Shown in pieces: positions 10,080 to 19,250 of a DNA stretch of 64,000 nt (position 1 is the stretch's first letter; each line of letters starts with the position of its first letter). A program made the translations under genes and the position numbers. The stretch is from Bernardetia sp963719525 (GTDB taxonomy: Bacteria; Bacteroidota; Bacteroidia; Cytophagales; Bernardetiaceae): the NCBI GenBank assembly GCA_963719525.1, contig CAVRCG010000004.1, positions 186,001 through 250,000 on the forward strand. Direction: 5' to 3'. Under the pieces are notes generated by a model that made no database searches, was not told the DNA's origin, and was given only the letters and a program-made list of their open reading frames with translations.

Positions 10080-10317
10080 CGTTTTCTTTTCAAAAAGTAT
10101 TCTTGATAAAATAAGCAATGAGATGAAATAGACAAGAGAAATATGTATCTACACTCTTAACGAATTTCTAATTATTATTTTGAAGTCTCAGCGTAATCGA
10201 TAGATATTCAGACCCTATTCTATTGAAAAATGAACATTACTAAATTAACCGTGATAACGTTTAGTAGTATTTGAATGATTAAAATAGTTTTAAAACTTAA
10301 CGATATTAGTATAATTA

Positions 10318-10525
10318 ACTGATGTTACCCAACATCAAAGTTTAGACAAAATCCACGAATTTATTCGTGGGAAAGTAACCACTACTTTTTACATCAATCT
10401 ACTTTTCCGTTTTATTAAAAGTACTCCTTTTATTTTAGAATAGAGTAGAAACAAAAAAACGAAGAAGGTGGTGGTAGCTCCCACGAATAAATTCGTGGGT
10501 TTCATTTTAATTGCGTAACATCAGT
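10318..10525. mobile_element. Non-autonomous element (MITE-like), copy B, inverted relative to copy A
   Basis: 208 bp with ends ACTGATGTTACCC... / TTGCGTAACATCAGT and a perfect flanking duplication AATTA (10313-10317 and 10526-10530). Its reverse complement aligns along its whole length with 3180-3375, including both internal hairpins (10353-10370 and 10480-10499) and the CTACCACCACC / GGTGGTGGTAG segment. A degenerate arm of the GTTATCACGGTTAATTT repeat family lies just to the left (10195-10257). Confidence 0.85.
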
Positions 10526-10593
10526 AATTAATTAAAATAACGTTTTTTCAAAATTTAGGTTGGTTAGTGATATATAAAAAAAATACAGACAAC

Positions 10594-10624
10594 AAAAAAG
10601 GCGATGCCAGCAGCACGCCTTTTT
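10594..10624. terminator. Strong GC hairpin flanked by A- and T-runs in the Lrp leader
   Basis: AAAAAAGGCG (10594-10603) and CGCCTTTTT (10616-10624) form a stem that would terminate on either strand. It precedes the Lrp-like gene by 210 bases and overlaps a possible 11-codon ORF (10604-10639). It could be the end of an upstream transcript or an attenuator for the regulator. Confidence 0.6.
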
Positions 10625-10834
10625 GACCTTAACCAATAAACAACACACAAAACACACGCCCTACTATATAGGGTCTGAATCAAAATTTCAGAAAGTCTAA
10701 AATTTTTAATTCGTTATGCAAACATACTATTTTTTTTTGTATTCTAAAACTTTTGCAAAATAATATCTACATATTTAGGCAATTCGCAATATTTCTTGTA
10801 TTTTTTAGGAAAATTACAATAAACACAAACTAAA

Positions 10835-11332
10835 ATGACAAAAAATTCTCAAATCAATAGTTGCGACCTTCGAATATTATCTGAACTTACAGACGATGCA
10901 AAATTACCTTATACAGAAGTGGCAGACCGTGTTTTTGTTTCAGGGGGAACGGTACATGTAAGAATGAAAAAAATGCAAGATTTAGGTATCGTAAAAGGAG
11001 CTGCCCTTACCATTGATTATGCCAAATTAGGCTATGATGTTACTGCTTTTTTGGGTATTTATTTAGAACGAAGTTCAATGTACGATGAATCTGTCGAACA
11101 ATTATCCAAAATACCAGAAATTTTGAGTTTGCATTACACTACAGGTGCATATAGTATTTTTGCCAAAATAATTTGTAAAGACACCAAACATTTGAGAGAA
11201 GTTTTGCACGATAAAATACAAAAAGTACCTGGAATAGTGCGTACCGAAACATTTATCTCTTTAGAAGAACGAGTAGAACGTGCGCCATTATTAAAACAAC
11301 TTGCAGAAGAAAGTAAAAATGAAGAGATATAA
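10835..11332 (+). CDS. Lrp/AsnC family transcriptional regulator
   Basis: 165 residues, the standard family length. The N-terminal winged HTH is seen in DLRILSELTDDAKLPYTEVADRVFVSGGTVHVRMKKMQDLGIVKG (residues ~10-55). The C-terminal ~80 residues form the ligand-binding RAM/ACT-like domain (TAFLGIYLERSS ... TTGAYSIFAKIICKDTKHLREVL). Such proteins bind DNA as octameric discs and respond to amino acids. The VPGIVRTETFISLEE ending is typical. The long leader contains a hairpin, and the region up to the ATG is AT-rich with palindromic words that could be its own operator, though this is not demonstrated. The next gene follows closely but looks unrelated. Confidence 0.9.
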   Translation: MTKNSQINSCDLRILSELTDDAKLPYTEVADRVFVSGGTVHVRMKKMQDLGIVKGAALTIDYAKLGYDVTAFLGIYLERSSMYDESVEQLSKIPEILSLHYTTGAYSIFAKIICKDTKHLREVLHDKIQKVPGIVRTETFISLEERVERAPLLKQLAEESKNEEI

Positions 11333-11421
11333 AAATAATTAAAAAGAGTAATTAATTGTATCAAATTTATATCAAAATAAAATATTCAAATTTATTTGTA
11401 GAAATAGTTAATAAAATATTA

Positions 11422-11964
11422 ATGACAACAAAAAAACTCATAAAAACAGGACGAGCAATAGCTATCCTCTCTCTTTTGATTGGAACAGCTATTTTTGTTC
11501 TCTATTATCTGCTCTCTTCTGATTTGCTTTTGTTTTCTGGATATGTTTTTATTGTTGTTACAGCAATTATCAATAGTACATTTTTGATTTTGATTTTAAT
11601 TAGATATTCAAAAGAAAAACATCACAAAATACATCTTTTCATAACAGCAGGAATTATTTTGATCAATATTCCTGTACTTCTTTTTTATTCTTTAGTTACC
11701 GTTTTTTTGAGCAATACAATGAGAATTGAGTTTATTAACTCTACCAAAGAAACCATTACAGAAGTCAAAATTAGAGGATGTCAAAACAAAACACTAAAGA
11801 AGTTGGAAGCAGGAAAAAGTGAAACCGTTTGGATAAGTATCGAAAAAGAATGTGCTATAGTTATTGATTATAAAATAAATGAAGAGTCAATAAACGAAAC
11901 CATTTTAGAACAAGCAACGACTAACACAGGACACAAAATGAAGTATAAAATTGGAAAGAAATAA
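11422..11964 (+). CDS. Hypothetical three-span membrane protein
   Basis: With the ATG at 11422 it is 180 residues; an upstream TTG at 11356 would add 22 residues of poor quality. Three hydrophobic spans are visible: AIAILSLLIGTAIFVLYYLL, LLFSGYVFIVVTAIINSTFL and FITAGIILINIPVLLFYSLV. They are followed by a ~75-residue hydrophilic domain beginning FINSTKETITEVKIRGCQ with two or three Cys, probably a small beta-sandwich outside the membrane. I do not recognise a named family. Convergent with the next gene across a repeat hairpin that may act as a terminator. Confidence 0.6.
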   Translation: MTTKKLIKTGRAIAILSLLIGTAIFVLYYLLSSDLLLFSGYVFIVVTAIINSTFLILILIRYSKEKHHKIHLFITAGIILINIPVLLFYSLVTVFLSNTMRIEFINSTKETITEVKIRGCQNKTLKKLEAGKSETVWISIEKECAIVIDYKINEESINETILEQATTNTGHKMKYKIGKK

Positions 11965-12133
11965 CAATATGAGTAACGTTTATCAAATTCTGTATATTAT
12001 TTCACTTTTGGTAAAATAATAGTTTGCTTTTTCCATAAAATAGGGTTTTCAAACCCTATTTTATGGAAAAAAGACGATTCCACAGAATAAAATTTGACTC
12101 TAATCTCTCTATTTTAAAATGTTACTCATATTG
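11965..12133. repeat. CAATATGAGTAAC element, full copy
   Basis: 169 bp with perfect 13-bp inverted ends CAATATGAGTAAC / GTTACTCATATTG. A strong central hairpin pairs CCATAAAATAGGGTTT (12033-12048) with AAACCCTATTTTATGG (12051-12066). It matches 45815-45982 along its full length and 874-957 in part. No ORF. It lies between two convergent genes and may terminate both. Confidence 0.75.
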
Positions 12134-12203
12134 AAACAAGAAATTGCTTGTATTCGATCTTAAAATCGTGTCTATGCCGTTGTGGATACCCTTCAACATA
12201 ATT

Positions 12204-13241
12204 TTATTTCTGTTGTGCAATCAAATTACGAGCTTCCCAATACGAACGAACAGCATGAGGACTTTTTCCAAAACTAGCTTTTAGTGTCTGAATAAGCGGC
12301 ATTGTCTGAACTAAATACTTTGTCCAATTTGCAGCAGGAACGCCCAAAATATCACAAACTTTATCGCCCATCAAAAAGCGCATATAGCTATGAATATAAC
12401 TCATAGGAACAATAGAAGGCAAAATATCCTCAAAATGAGAGAGCAAAACGGCAGTCAAAACATTTCCTTCATGAGAAGGTCTAAAATGACGCATAGCCGT
12501 ATTTTGGTCTAAAAAGATAGCTTCTTTCATTGTTTGTGGAAGGATTTTTTTATCAATTCCCAAAAGCTGACCCACTACGTACCAAAGATGCAAATAATCG
12601 GCTGCTTCTTGTTGTGTAAATTTCTTTCCTAGCTTTCGAAGCCCACGCAAAACAATAAAAGAAAAAGCAATATTTGTTCCCATCAAATCTTCTTGATTGA
12701 TTGGCAAACCCCATTTCATATTCCAATCTTTATTATTTTTGACATGAAAACGAATGGTAGCGTGTAATAATCTAACCTTCAAAATGGTAGTAAAAGCAAG
12801 TCCACCTTCTTTCAAACTACCAGTCTGATTGACTTCAAAAACAAAACGAGCTGTTTCTAAAAGTCGCTTTTGAGCATCGTTTCGCATACGTTCCGAAAAA
12901 TACAAAACCTGCGCTCCATCGGCTGCTGCATAACAATAAGGCAGAGACATAGTACCCAGAAGACTCAAACAATCTTCTGCATTTTTTTGGAAAAATTCTT
13001 GTCCTTTTGCTATCTTTTGCGAGTCTGCGTGTGAAGGTAAAACAGCATTCTCTGTAAAATAATTCTGTATAAAATCAGGCAGATTATCTGGAAGACTTTG
13101 ATTATCTCCCCATTGAATCGTAATTACTTTTCGCAAATCTTCCCATTTGTTGAGTTCTTGCGTTTTGGCTATTACTTCATCAGCAATTTTGTCGCCTTCT
13201 AATCTATATTTATCCCAATCTGTTTGTGTAAGAGTTTGCAT
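12204..13241 (-). CDS. Oxygenase MpaB / DUF2236 family protein
   Basis: 345 residues. The family (related to latex-clearing protein Lcp and fungal MpaB) is all-helical and heme-dependent in characterised members. Visible: the conserved VRLLHATIRFHV segment (Arg-x-x-His-x-x-x-Arg), a GTNIAFSFIVLRGLRKLG helix, and the later RPSHEG and PMSYIHSYMRFLMGD segments. There is no signal peptide, so it is probably cytosolic or membrane-associated. Substrate unknown; the family includes enzymes acting on isoprenoid or lipid side chains. Transcribed alone, away from the TIR gene, with the start ATG fixed by the AT-rich upstream region. Confidence 0.78.
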   Translation of the reverse strand: MQTLTQTDWDKYRLEGDKIADEVIAKTQELNKWEDLRKVITIQWGDNQSLPDNLPDFIQNYFTENAVLPSHADSQKIAKGQEFFQKNAEDCLSLLGTMSLPYCYAAADGAQVLYFSERMRNDAQKRLLETARFVFEVNQTGSLKEGGLAFTTILKVRLLHATIRFHVKNNKDWNMKWGLPINQEDLMGTNIAFSFIVLRGLRKLGKKFTQQEAADYLHLWYVVGQLLGIDKKILPQTMKEAIFLDQNTAMRHFRPSHEGNVLTAVLLSHFEDILPSIVPMSYIHSYMRFLMGDKVCDILGVPAANWTKYLVQTMPLIQTLKASFGKSPHAVRSYWEARNLIAQQK

Positions 13242-13540
13242 TTTTTAATTTTTGTTTTTGATGTTTTTATTTTAAAATAGTCTTATACTTTATTTATAAC
13301 TTTCCTGTATTTTGTGCTAACAGATTGTTATCCAAATGGTTTTATAAAATTATCGCTCTGTTTGCTCAACAAAATTTTGTACTATCAATTTATCGTCTTC
13401 TAATTATGATATTTTAAAAACAAAAATTAAACGCTAATCATTTACATTGTTTTATGCACTTGTACCTTTTTTATAACTAATTTTTCGTATTTTGGCTACA
13501 TTCTATTTTAATCAAAAAGACAAATCAGAGTAATTTTGTT

Positions 13541-16378
13541 ATGACAAAAGATGCCTTTATTTCGTATGGAAGAAGAGAAAGTTTGGGCTTTGTAGGAAGG
13601 TTGTATCAATCTTTGAAGGTAAAAGGATATGAAATTTGGTTTGATAAAGTAAATATTCCTGATGGTGATGATTACTCCAAACGGATTTCTCACGGAATAG
13701 AATCAGCTCATAATTTTATCCTTATTCTTGCGCCTCGCTGCCTTACTTCTGCCTACTGTTTGATAGAATTAGAATACGCTAGAAAATTGGGAAAACGAGT
13801 AATTCCTATCGACCAAAACGTTATTTTTGATGTAAAAGACGAGCCCTTGTCGTATCAAGAACGAAGTGTTTTGGTTCAGTTTTATGAAGCTAATGGAATG
13901 AAAGTATTACCTATTTTCTCTAAAAAAGATGTTCTGAACCGTTCGCACGAGCTTTTGGGCAAGACAGATTGGGTACATTCTCGTCAGCAGCTTTCAGAAG
14001 ATCATATCAATCAACTTTATAATTGGCAAATTACGTATGAAAACCGTTGGCGAAAACACGAAGAATTAGAGTTTATAAAAGAAAATCCAATTCCTGTTTT
14101 TGGAAAATATATTGATAGTTTTGAAGATGGTTTTGAAAGCATATTGAAGGTCATCGAAACGCAAAAAGACTATGTTTATCTTCATACAAATCTACTTCAA
14201 AAGGCTCTGTTATGGGAAAATCATAGAAGGCAAACCAATTTTTTATTAGTTGGAAAAGAGCGACAAAAAGCTCAAAACTGGCTTACTCATGATTTCGTAG
14301 CACCTAATCAACCTCCTTGCTTACCTTCAGTTTTGCACAGCGAATTCATTACAGAATCCAAAAAGAACGCTGATAATCTAATGTCGGAAGTTTTTCTTTC
14401 TTTTGCTCATCAAGAAAAATCTCAAACTGAAAAAATTAGAAAAGGCTTAATAAAAGCAGGAATAACAGTTGTTTTGCCTATCAATTCATCACATAGAGAA
14501 GCACAAAAGGGTTTTGATGCTGCTTTTATGGAAGAGACAAAAGAACAGATTGCTTATGCTGATAACTTTGTTTTTGTGCTTTCGCCTGCTTCTGCTCAAA
14601 ATTCGGATTGTTTGAGAGAACTTCGTTTTGCACTTACATTTCACAAACGAATTAGTGTTGTTTTGGCTAGAGAAGTAAAAATGCAAGAATTACCAGAAGC
14701 GTTGCGCTCGCTTTCCTCTTCTTATATTGATTTGACAGATAACCGAACAGATGATAATTTTACAAATAACTTAGATTTTGAAAAAGATTTGAGTGAACTT
14801 ATCTGTATCATTGAAGATAATTACGATTATTACAGAAATCATAAACGCTATCTTTCACAGGCTTTGAAATGGGAAGAACAGCACCAAAATGATGCAATTC
14901 TGTTGCGTGGACACAATTTGGAGAAGGCTCAAACGTGGCTTACTCAAGGAAAAATGCAGGGCAAAATACAAGGAAATACTACCATAAATGCAAAACTAAA
15001 TACGCCTACCAGTTTGCATGAAAAATTTATTGAAGAAAGTATTGCCAAAATAGGAACGCTTAGTAGTGAAGTTTTTATTTCGTATTCTCGTACAGATGCC
15101 GATTTTGCTCGCTGGCTCAACGAAGAACTTCAACTCAACGGCAGAACGACGTGGTTCGACCAAGAATCTATTCCTGCTGGTTCGGATTTTGGAAAAGAAA
15201 TAAATAATGGAATCGAAACTTCGGATAATTTTCTGTTTATACTTTCGCCTGCTTCTATTTCTTCGCCTTATTGTAAAGAGGAAGTTTTGCACGCTATTTC
15301 GATGGGAAAGCGAATTATTTTAGTTCGTTTTCAAGCTGTCATAGAAATGCCAGATTATTTTCCTAGCCATATTCAATGGATAGATTTTTCGAAAAATGGT
15401 TTGGCGAATAATTTGGAAAATGATTTACAAGATAATATTCAAGTTGATTATGGACAGCAATTTAGAGAACTTCTACGAACCCTAAACACAGACAGAGAAC
15501 ACACTCAAAAACATTCAAAATACCAACAAAAAGCAGTAGAATGGAATAAGTATGAAAAAAATTATGCCTTTCTGTTGCGTGGAAACGAACTTGCAATTGC
15601 TGAAAATTGGTTAGAAGAATCAAATATTCATAACAAAATTCCTGTTCCTACCTCTCTTCAAAAAGAGTTTGTAAAGGAAAGTATAAGGACAGTAAATGAA
15701 CGAAAACGAAAACAAGAAAATACGATTTTGAGATTGCGTGTTCTTCTTACGCTTTCCGTAATTGCGCTTTTAGGTGCTTGTGCTTTAGGTCTTTGGGTGC
15801 ATTCCTTGAATATGAAAGTAAAAACACAACTTGAATACTTAGCAACGGCACAAGATTCTCTCATCAAAACTACCGAAAAAGAAAAGGCATTGAAGTTTCA
15901 AAATTATTTCCAGACTGCAAATTATCAAAAGTCTTCTACCAATTACGAAGAAGCCATTAAAAATTATACGATTGCACTAGATTTTGCTGATTCTGTCCAA
16001 AAAATAAAAGTCAATCAAGAGATAAACGATATAGAAACCATTATTCCTAAAAAAGAAATATTTTTCAACCTAGTAGAAGAAGGCGAAAATAATTTTAAGA
16101 AAAAACGTTTTTTGGAAGCCTATCAAAACTACAAACAAGCTGATTCTGTTGGCTACAATTCTGCTTTAGTCAAAACGCATCTTGAAGTTTTAGACGAATA
16201 TGTAAAAATAGAAGTCAATAAAATGAAAAACCAAACACTTTATTTGTTAGAACGAAATAAGGAAAAACAAGCGTATTCAACCATAATAAAAGCACTTTTA
16301 CTTGCACCAGCCGATACTTCTCTTCTTAGTTTGGAAAAGCGAGTAATGCGACAAATGTTAGGAACGGAAGGGAATTGA
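13541..16378 (+). CDS. Three-TIR-domain membrane protein (candidate defence NADase/scaffold)
   Basis: 945 residues. TIR1 is at ~4-95, TIR2 at ~282-375 and TIR3 at ~509-600. Each is followed by a similar helical linker (QKALLWENH...FLLVGKERQKAQNWL; SQALKWEEQ...ILLRGHNLEKAQTWL; QKAVEWNKY...FLLRGNELAIAENWL) ending in a PTSLHxxFIxES-like segment. The Glu expected for NADase activity is present in all three as CxxExxxA (Glu76, Glu360, Glu581). TIR1 and TIR3 keep the WFD-x-IPxG loop; TIR2 has lost it. One membrane span lies at ~731-754, followed by ~190 residues with TPR-like repeats (NYEEAIKNYTIALDF). The TIR-linker unit is typical of bacterial TIR-WD40/STAND proteins, but here there are no ATPase or WD40 domains. 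Convergent with a restriction-methylation gene. Confidence 0.88.
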   Translation: MTKDAFISYGRRESLGFVGRLYQSLKVKGYEIWFDKVNIPDGDDYSKRISHGIESAHNFILILAPRCLTSAYCLIELEYARKLGKRVIPIDQNVIFDVKDEPLSYQERSVLVQFYEANGMKVLPIFSKKDVLNRSHELLGKTDWVHSRQQLSEDHINQLYNWQITYENRWRKHEELEFIKENPIPVFGKYIDSFEDGFESILKVIETQKDYVYLHTNLLQKALLWENHRRQTNFLLVGKERQKAQNWLTHDFVAPNQPPCLPSVLHSEFITESKKNADNLMSEVFLSFAHQEKSQTEKIRKGLIKAGITVVLPINSSHREAQKGFDAAFMEETKEQIAYADNFVFVLSPASAQNSDCLRELRFALTFHKRISVVLAREVKMQELPEALRSLSSSYIDLTDNRTDDNFTNNLDFEKDLSELICIIEDNYDYYRNHKRYLSQALKWEEQHQNDAILLRGHNLEKAQTWLTQGKMQGKIQGNTTINAKLNTPTSLHEKFIEESIAKIGTLSSEVFISYSRTDADFARWLNEELQLNGRTTWFDQESIPAGSDFGKEINNGIETSDNFLFILSPASISSPYCKEEVLHAISMGKRIILVRFQAVIEMPDYFPSHIQWIDFSKNGLANNLENDLQDNIQVDYGQQFRELLRTLNTDREHTQKHSKYQQKAVEWNKYEKNYAFLLRGNELAIAENWLEESNIHNKIPVPTSLQKEFVKESIRTVNERKRKQENTILRLRVLLTLSVIALLGACALGLWVHSLNMKVKTQLEYLATAQDSLIKTTEKEKALKFQNYFQTANYQKSSTNYEEAIKNYTIALDFADSVQKIKVNQEINDIETIIPKKEIFFNLVEEGENNFKKKRFLEAYQNYKQADSVGYNSALVKTHLEVLDEYVKIEVNKMKNQTLYLLERNKEKQAYSTIIKALLLAPADTSLLSLEKRVMRQMLGTEGN

Positions 16379-16439
16379 TTGTAATTTTCCACACCAGCAA
16401 CATCTGGTTACAAACAATTTTTAAGGGAAAATAAGTTCT

Positions 16440-18911
16440 CTACTTCTTCAAAAATCCATACTGATAAATTTTAGGTTCAATTTTTTGAGCCAACGTCTTT
16501 AAGTTTTCTCTCAACTGACTTATCAATTTCATATATTGATTGTCCTTACTTTTATTTTTCATCCTTCCTCGTTTATCTCTACCTTGAAAATGCGCTCTAA
16601 TATCGTACAAAGAAGCATTCACATTTATATAAGGCTGACTATGATAATATTTCCACAACTCACGACCTGCATCAAAGACAGCTTTTGATTCTTCTGAAAA
16701 CACTAAAGGAACAGTTTCGATGACTTCTTTTCCTTCAAATAAATGAATACCATTTTGTTTTTTAATTTTACCTGCCATAAAATCAGTCATAAAATTACTC
16801 TCAAACTTTTCTCTTGAATTTATCTCTTGTTCTTTGAAAGGTAACCAATGATTTTTTCCTTCTTCTGCACTAATTTTATTCTGTCCGTGAAATAAAGCAA
16901 AAGTCAAACAATCATTTTGAAACTCTTTGTCCTTTTCCCATTTTTTATTAGGGTGTAAAAACTGATCTTTATTATTTATCCAAGTAATATCAATGATCTG
17001 CCTAACAGACAAATAAACTACCATTTCAATTAGATTGTCCTTCGTAATATCAGCAACCATTCCCTTATTCTTGTAGCTTTCAGCAGGATAATTTGTAATA
17101 AATGTATTGTTATTACTTTGCATACTGGTGCCTACAATGATCATATTACCTATTGAATTTCCTCCAAAAAAGTAAAAAGTTTTTCGCCAATCAGCAATAG
17201 AATTACTTTTTATTGTATAAAATTTCTTCGTTCCTTTTTTTGAATAACTATTGACTTCTTTATTGTTCAAAAATACGTCAGTCTTAATATACTTTATTTC
17301 CTTATCATTTTTAAAGTTCCAAATCAAAAACGAGATTGGAAACTTTCCTTTTACGTTATCAAAGGTATCTGATCTACAAATAAATCCTTTTTGATATTCT
17401 GCATTAAAACATTTTCTAAACTTATCAAATTTTTCAGAAGTTATGTATTTTGGTGTACTAAATGCAGCTAAAAAACTATCAGGTATTTCTTTATTTACTC
17501 TAATAAAAAATTGCGCAAAAAGCTCACTCATTGCTTCTGAACCTACACTACTTTTAAAAGAATTAAATATTCTTGTTTCATTAGCTACTTGTGGTATGCT
17601 GTTTTTTCCGTAAGAAGAGGCTTCAGCATAAGGAGGATTAATATAAATCAACAATTTCTTTCTTTTTTCGGCATCGTTGATAATCTCCAACAACGGTTTT
17701 GGTAATTTATCAAAACTATCATTCAGAAAATCAAACTGAAAAACGTGATTGTGCAATAAATTAGAACCTTGTCCTGTTATCGAATTTGCGTTCATTGAGT
17801 CAATCCGAGAATGAATAACATCGACATCTTGTTTGTCTAAGGTAGAAGCAAAAATATGATACTTATTAGTCAGTCCTGTAAGTAGATTTCCTGTTCCTGC
17901 TGCACAATCCCAGATGTAATATTCATCTTGCCAGTCTTCTCCCAACACATCGGTTAAGTATTTTTGAGAGAGTTCTACCCAAATTTGAGGTGTGTAAAAA
18001 CTCCCTTTTCGCTCTCTTATATCCTGTGGAACAAGCAAATCTCGTCGCTCAACAATATAATCCCAATACTGCTGTTGTGGAGGTCGTTCGTATTTATTCC
18101 AAAACTGTATGTGTGCTTTCTGTTCATTGATAAAACTTACCGTTTTGGTATTGAACATTCCCATTTCATCTAACTTTCTATCTAATTTATAATGGTCTTT
18201 TTGCAACAAAACATACAGTTTTTCTATCAATGTTTCGTTTTCTCTTGATAATAAATCAGCCAAATAAAAATCTCCATCGATGATTCCTGCTTTTTTTGCT
18301 ATTTCCCAATTTACAGAAATGGTAGGTTTTACAGCCGTAAGCCATTTGTTATAGATGACAATAAAATTATTTTTATCGATTCTAACTTTTGACGTAGCAG
18401 ATTTTCCTAGCACAAAATTAGTTTCGATAAATTCTTCTACATCTTCATCATCTTTTCCAAAAAAGAAAACTAGCGAGTGATTTTCGATAGTAGCGATTAC
18501 CTTTTCATAAACCTGTTTGAACTCCTTTGTTTCGTGATTCGAAGGCGCAACATTCCAGTTAAAATCATTGATATAAAAAATATCTTGAATTTCATTATAG
18601 GGAATAAAAGCAATTTTTTCTGTATCAAATGCTCCCAAATACGCAGGAGGGAGATAAATATCAAAAGTACGAGCCTTTCCAATCGTTAGGATAAGCTGAA
18701 CAAGGGAAGTATAAAAATTAGCTTTTCCCTTTTTGGCTTCTGCCCAAAGTAAAGATTCTGTTTCGGTAAGTTCTAACTGGCTTTTGTTTTTTGATTTGAG
18801 CGTTACACAAAAATCTACATTGCCCAGTATTTTGGTACAATCAAAATCTTGAAAATAATCTTGTGAGAGCTTGTTTTTTACTTCTTCTTCTCTTATTTGT
18901 TGTTCTGACAT
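16440..18911 (-). CDS. Single-chain N6-adenine methylase with probable N-terminal nuclease (type IIG-like)
   Basis: 823 residues from the ATG at 18911 (a TTG at 18920 is less likely). A central class I methylase has SAM motif I as WDCAAGTGNLLTGL and the catalytic motif IV as INPPYAEA, so it should methylate adenine N6. The N-terminus has D33 and a WAEAKKG segment (E58-x-K60) that fits a PD-(D/E)xK nuclease. The C-terminal ~350 residues probably recognise DNA. This layout matches Eco57I-type single-chain restriction-modification enzymes; a methylase-only or BREX PglX-like enzyme is the alternative. It is intact, unlike the second restriction locus in the window. It ends 61 bases from the end of the three-TIR gene, so the two are convergent, not co-transcribed. 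Confidence 0.8.
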   Translation of the reverse strand: MSEQQIREEEVKNKLSQDYFQDFDCTKILGNVDFCVTLKSKNKSQLELTETESLLWAEAKKGKANFYTSLVQLILTIGKARTFDIYLPPAYLGAFDTEKIAFIPYNEIQDIFYINDFNWNVAPSNHETKEFKQVYEKVIATIENHSLVFFFGKDDEDVEEFIETNFVLGKSATSKVRIDKNNFIVIYNKWLTAVKPTISVNWEIAKKAGIIDGDFYLADLLSRENETLIEKLYVLLQKDHYKLDRKLDEMGMFNTKTVSFINEQKAHIQFWNKYERPPQQQYWDYIVERRDLLVPQDIRERKGSFYTPQIWVELSQKYLTDVLGEDWQDEYYIWDCAAGTGNLLTGLTNKYHIFASTLDKQDVDVIHSRIDSMNANSITGQGSNLLHNHVFQFDFLNDSFDKLPKPLLEIINDAEKRKKLLIYINPPYAEASSYGKNSIPQVANETRIFNSFKSSVGSEAMSELFAQFFIRVNKEIPDSFLAAFSTPKYITSEKFDKFRKCFNAEYQKGFICRSDTFDNVKGKFPISFLIWNFKNDKEIKYIKTDVFLNNKEVNSYSKKGTKKFYTIKSNSIADWRKTFYFFGGNSIGNMIIVGTSMQSNNNTFITNYPAESYKNKGMVADITKDNLIEMVVYLSVRQIIDITWINNKDQFLHPNKKWEKDKEFQNDCLTFALFHGQNKISAEEGKNHWLPFKEQEINSREKFESNFMTDFMAGKIKKQNGIHLFEGKEVIETVPLVFSEESKAVFDAGRELWKYYHSQPYINVNASLYDIRAHFQGRDKRGRMKNKSKDNQYMKLISQLRENLKTLAQKIEPKIYQYGFLKK

Positions 18912-19250
18912 TTTTACCAATTTAGAATTTAGAAGTCAGGTATTAGAATGAATTAGAAATTATGAACTGACTTATTTTTTGTGAAAGTAGGCAACAGTTT
19001 AGTTTTATTGATTCTTAATTCCAACTCTTAGAAATATACTATCCTAACAGCAGTTGGAAAATGTCGCCTATCATAATACTGTGCAAGATAATCAATTTGA
19101 TTAAAAAGGTGTTTGAAAAGATAATGCAACCAAATTAAAACTTATTGAGTCCTCAATAAAGAAGGTGTTAAAAGTTTTTCTGTTTTGATTGATTTTTGTA
19201 CTTTTACTAGACAATTTATATTCTACTTTTGTTTTACTATTATTTTAGCT
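18912..19250. other. Divergent spacer between methylase and M43 protease genes
   Basis: No gene or clear repeat apart from short TTAGAA words. A TACTTTTG box at 19224-19231 fits the Bacteroidota -7 consensus TANNTTTG and would start transcription a few bases before the ATG at 19251. Confidence 0.4.

Noticed and set aside
16440..18911. BREX PglX methylase
   Set aside because: No other BREX genes (brxC, pglZ) in the window and the chain is shorter than typical PglX; the N-terminal ExK favours a type IIG enzyme.
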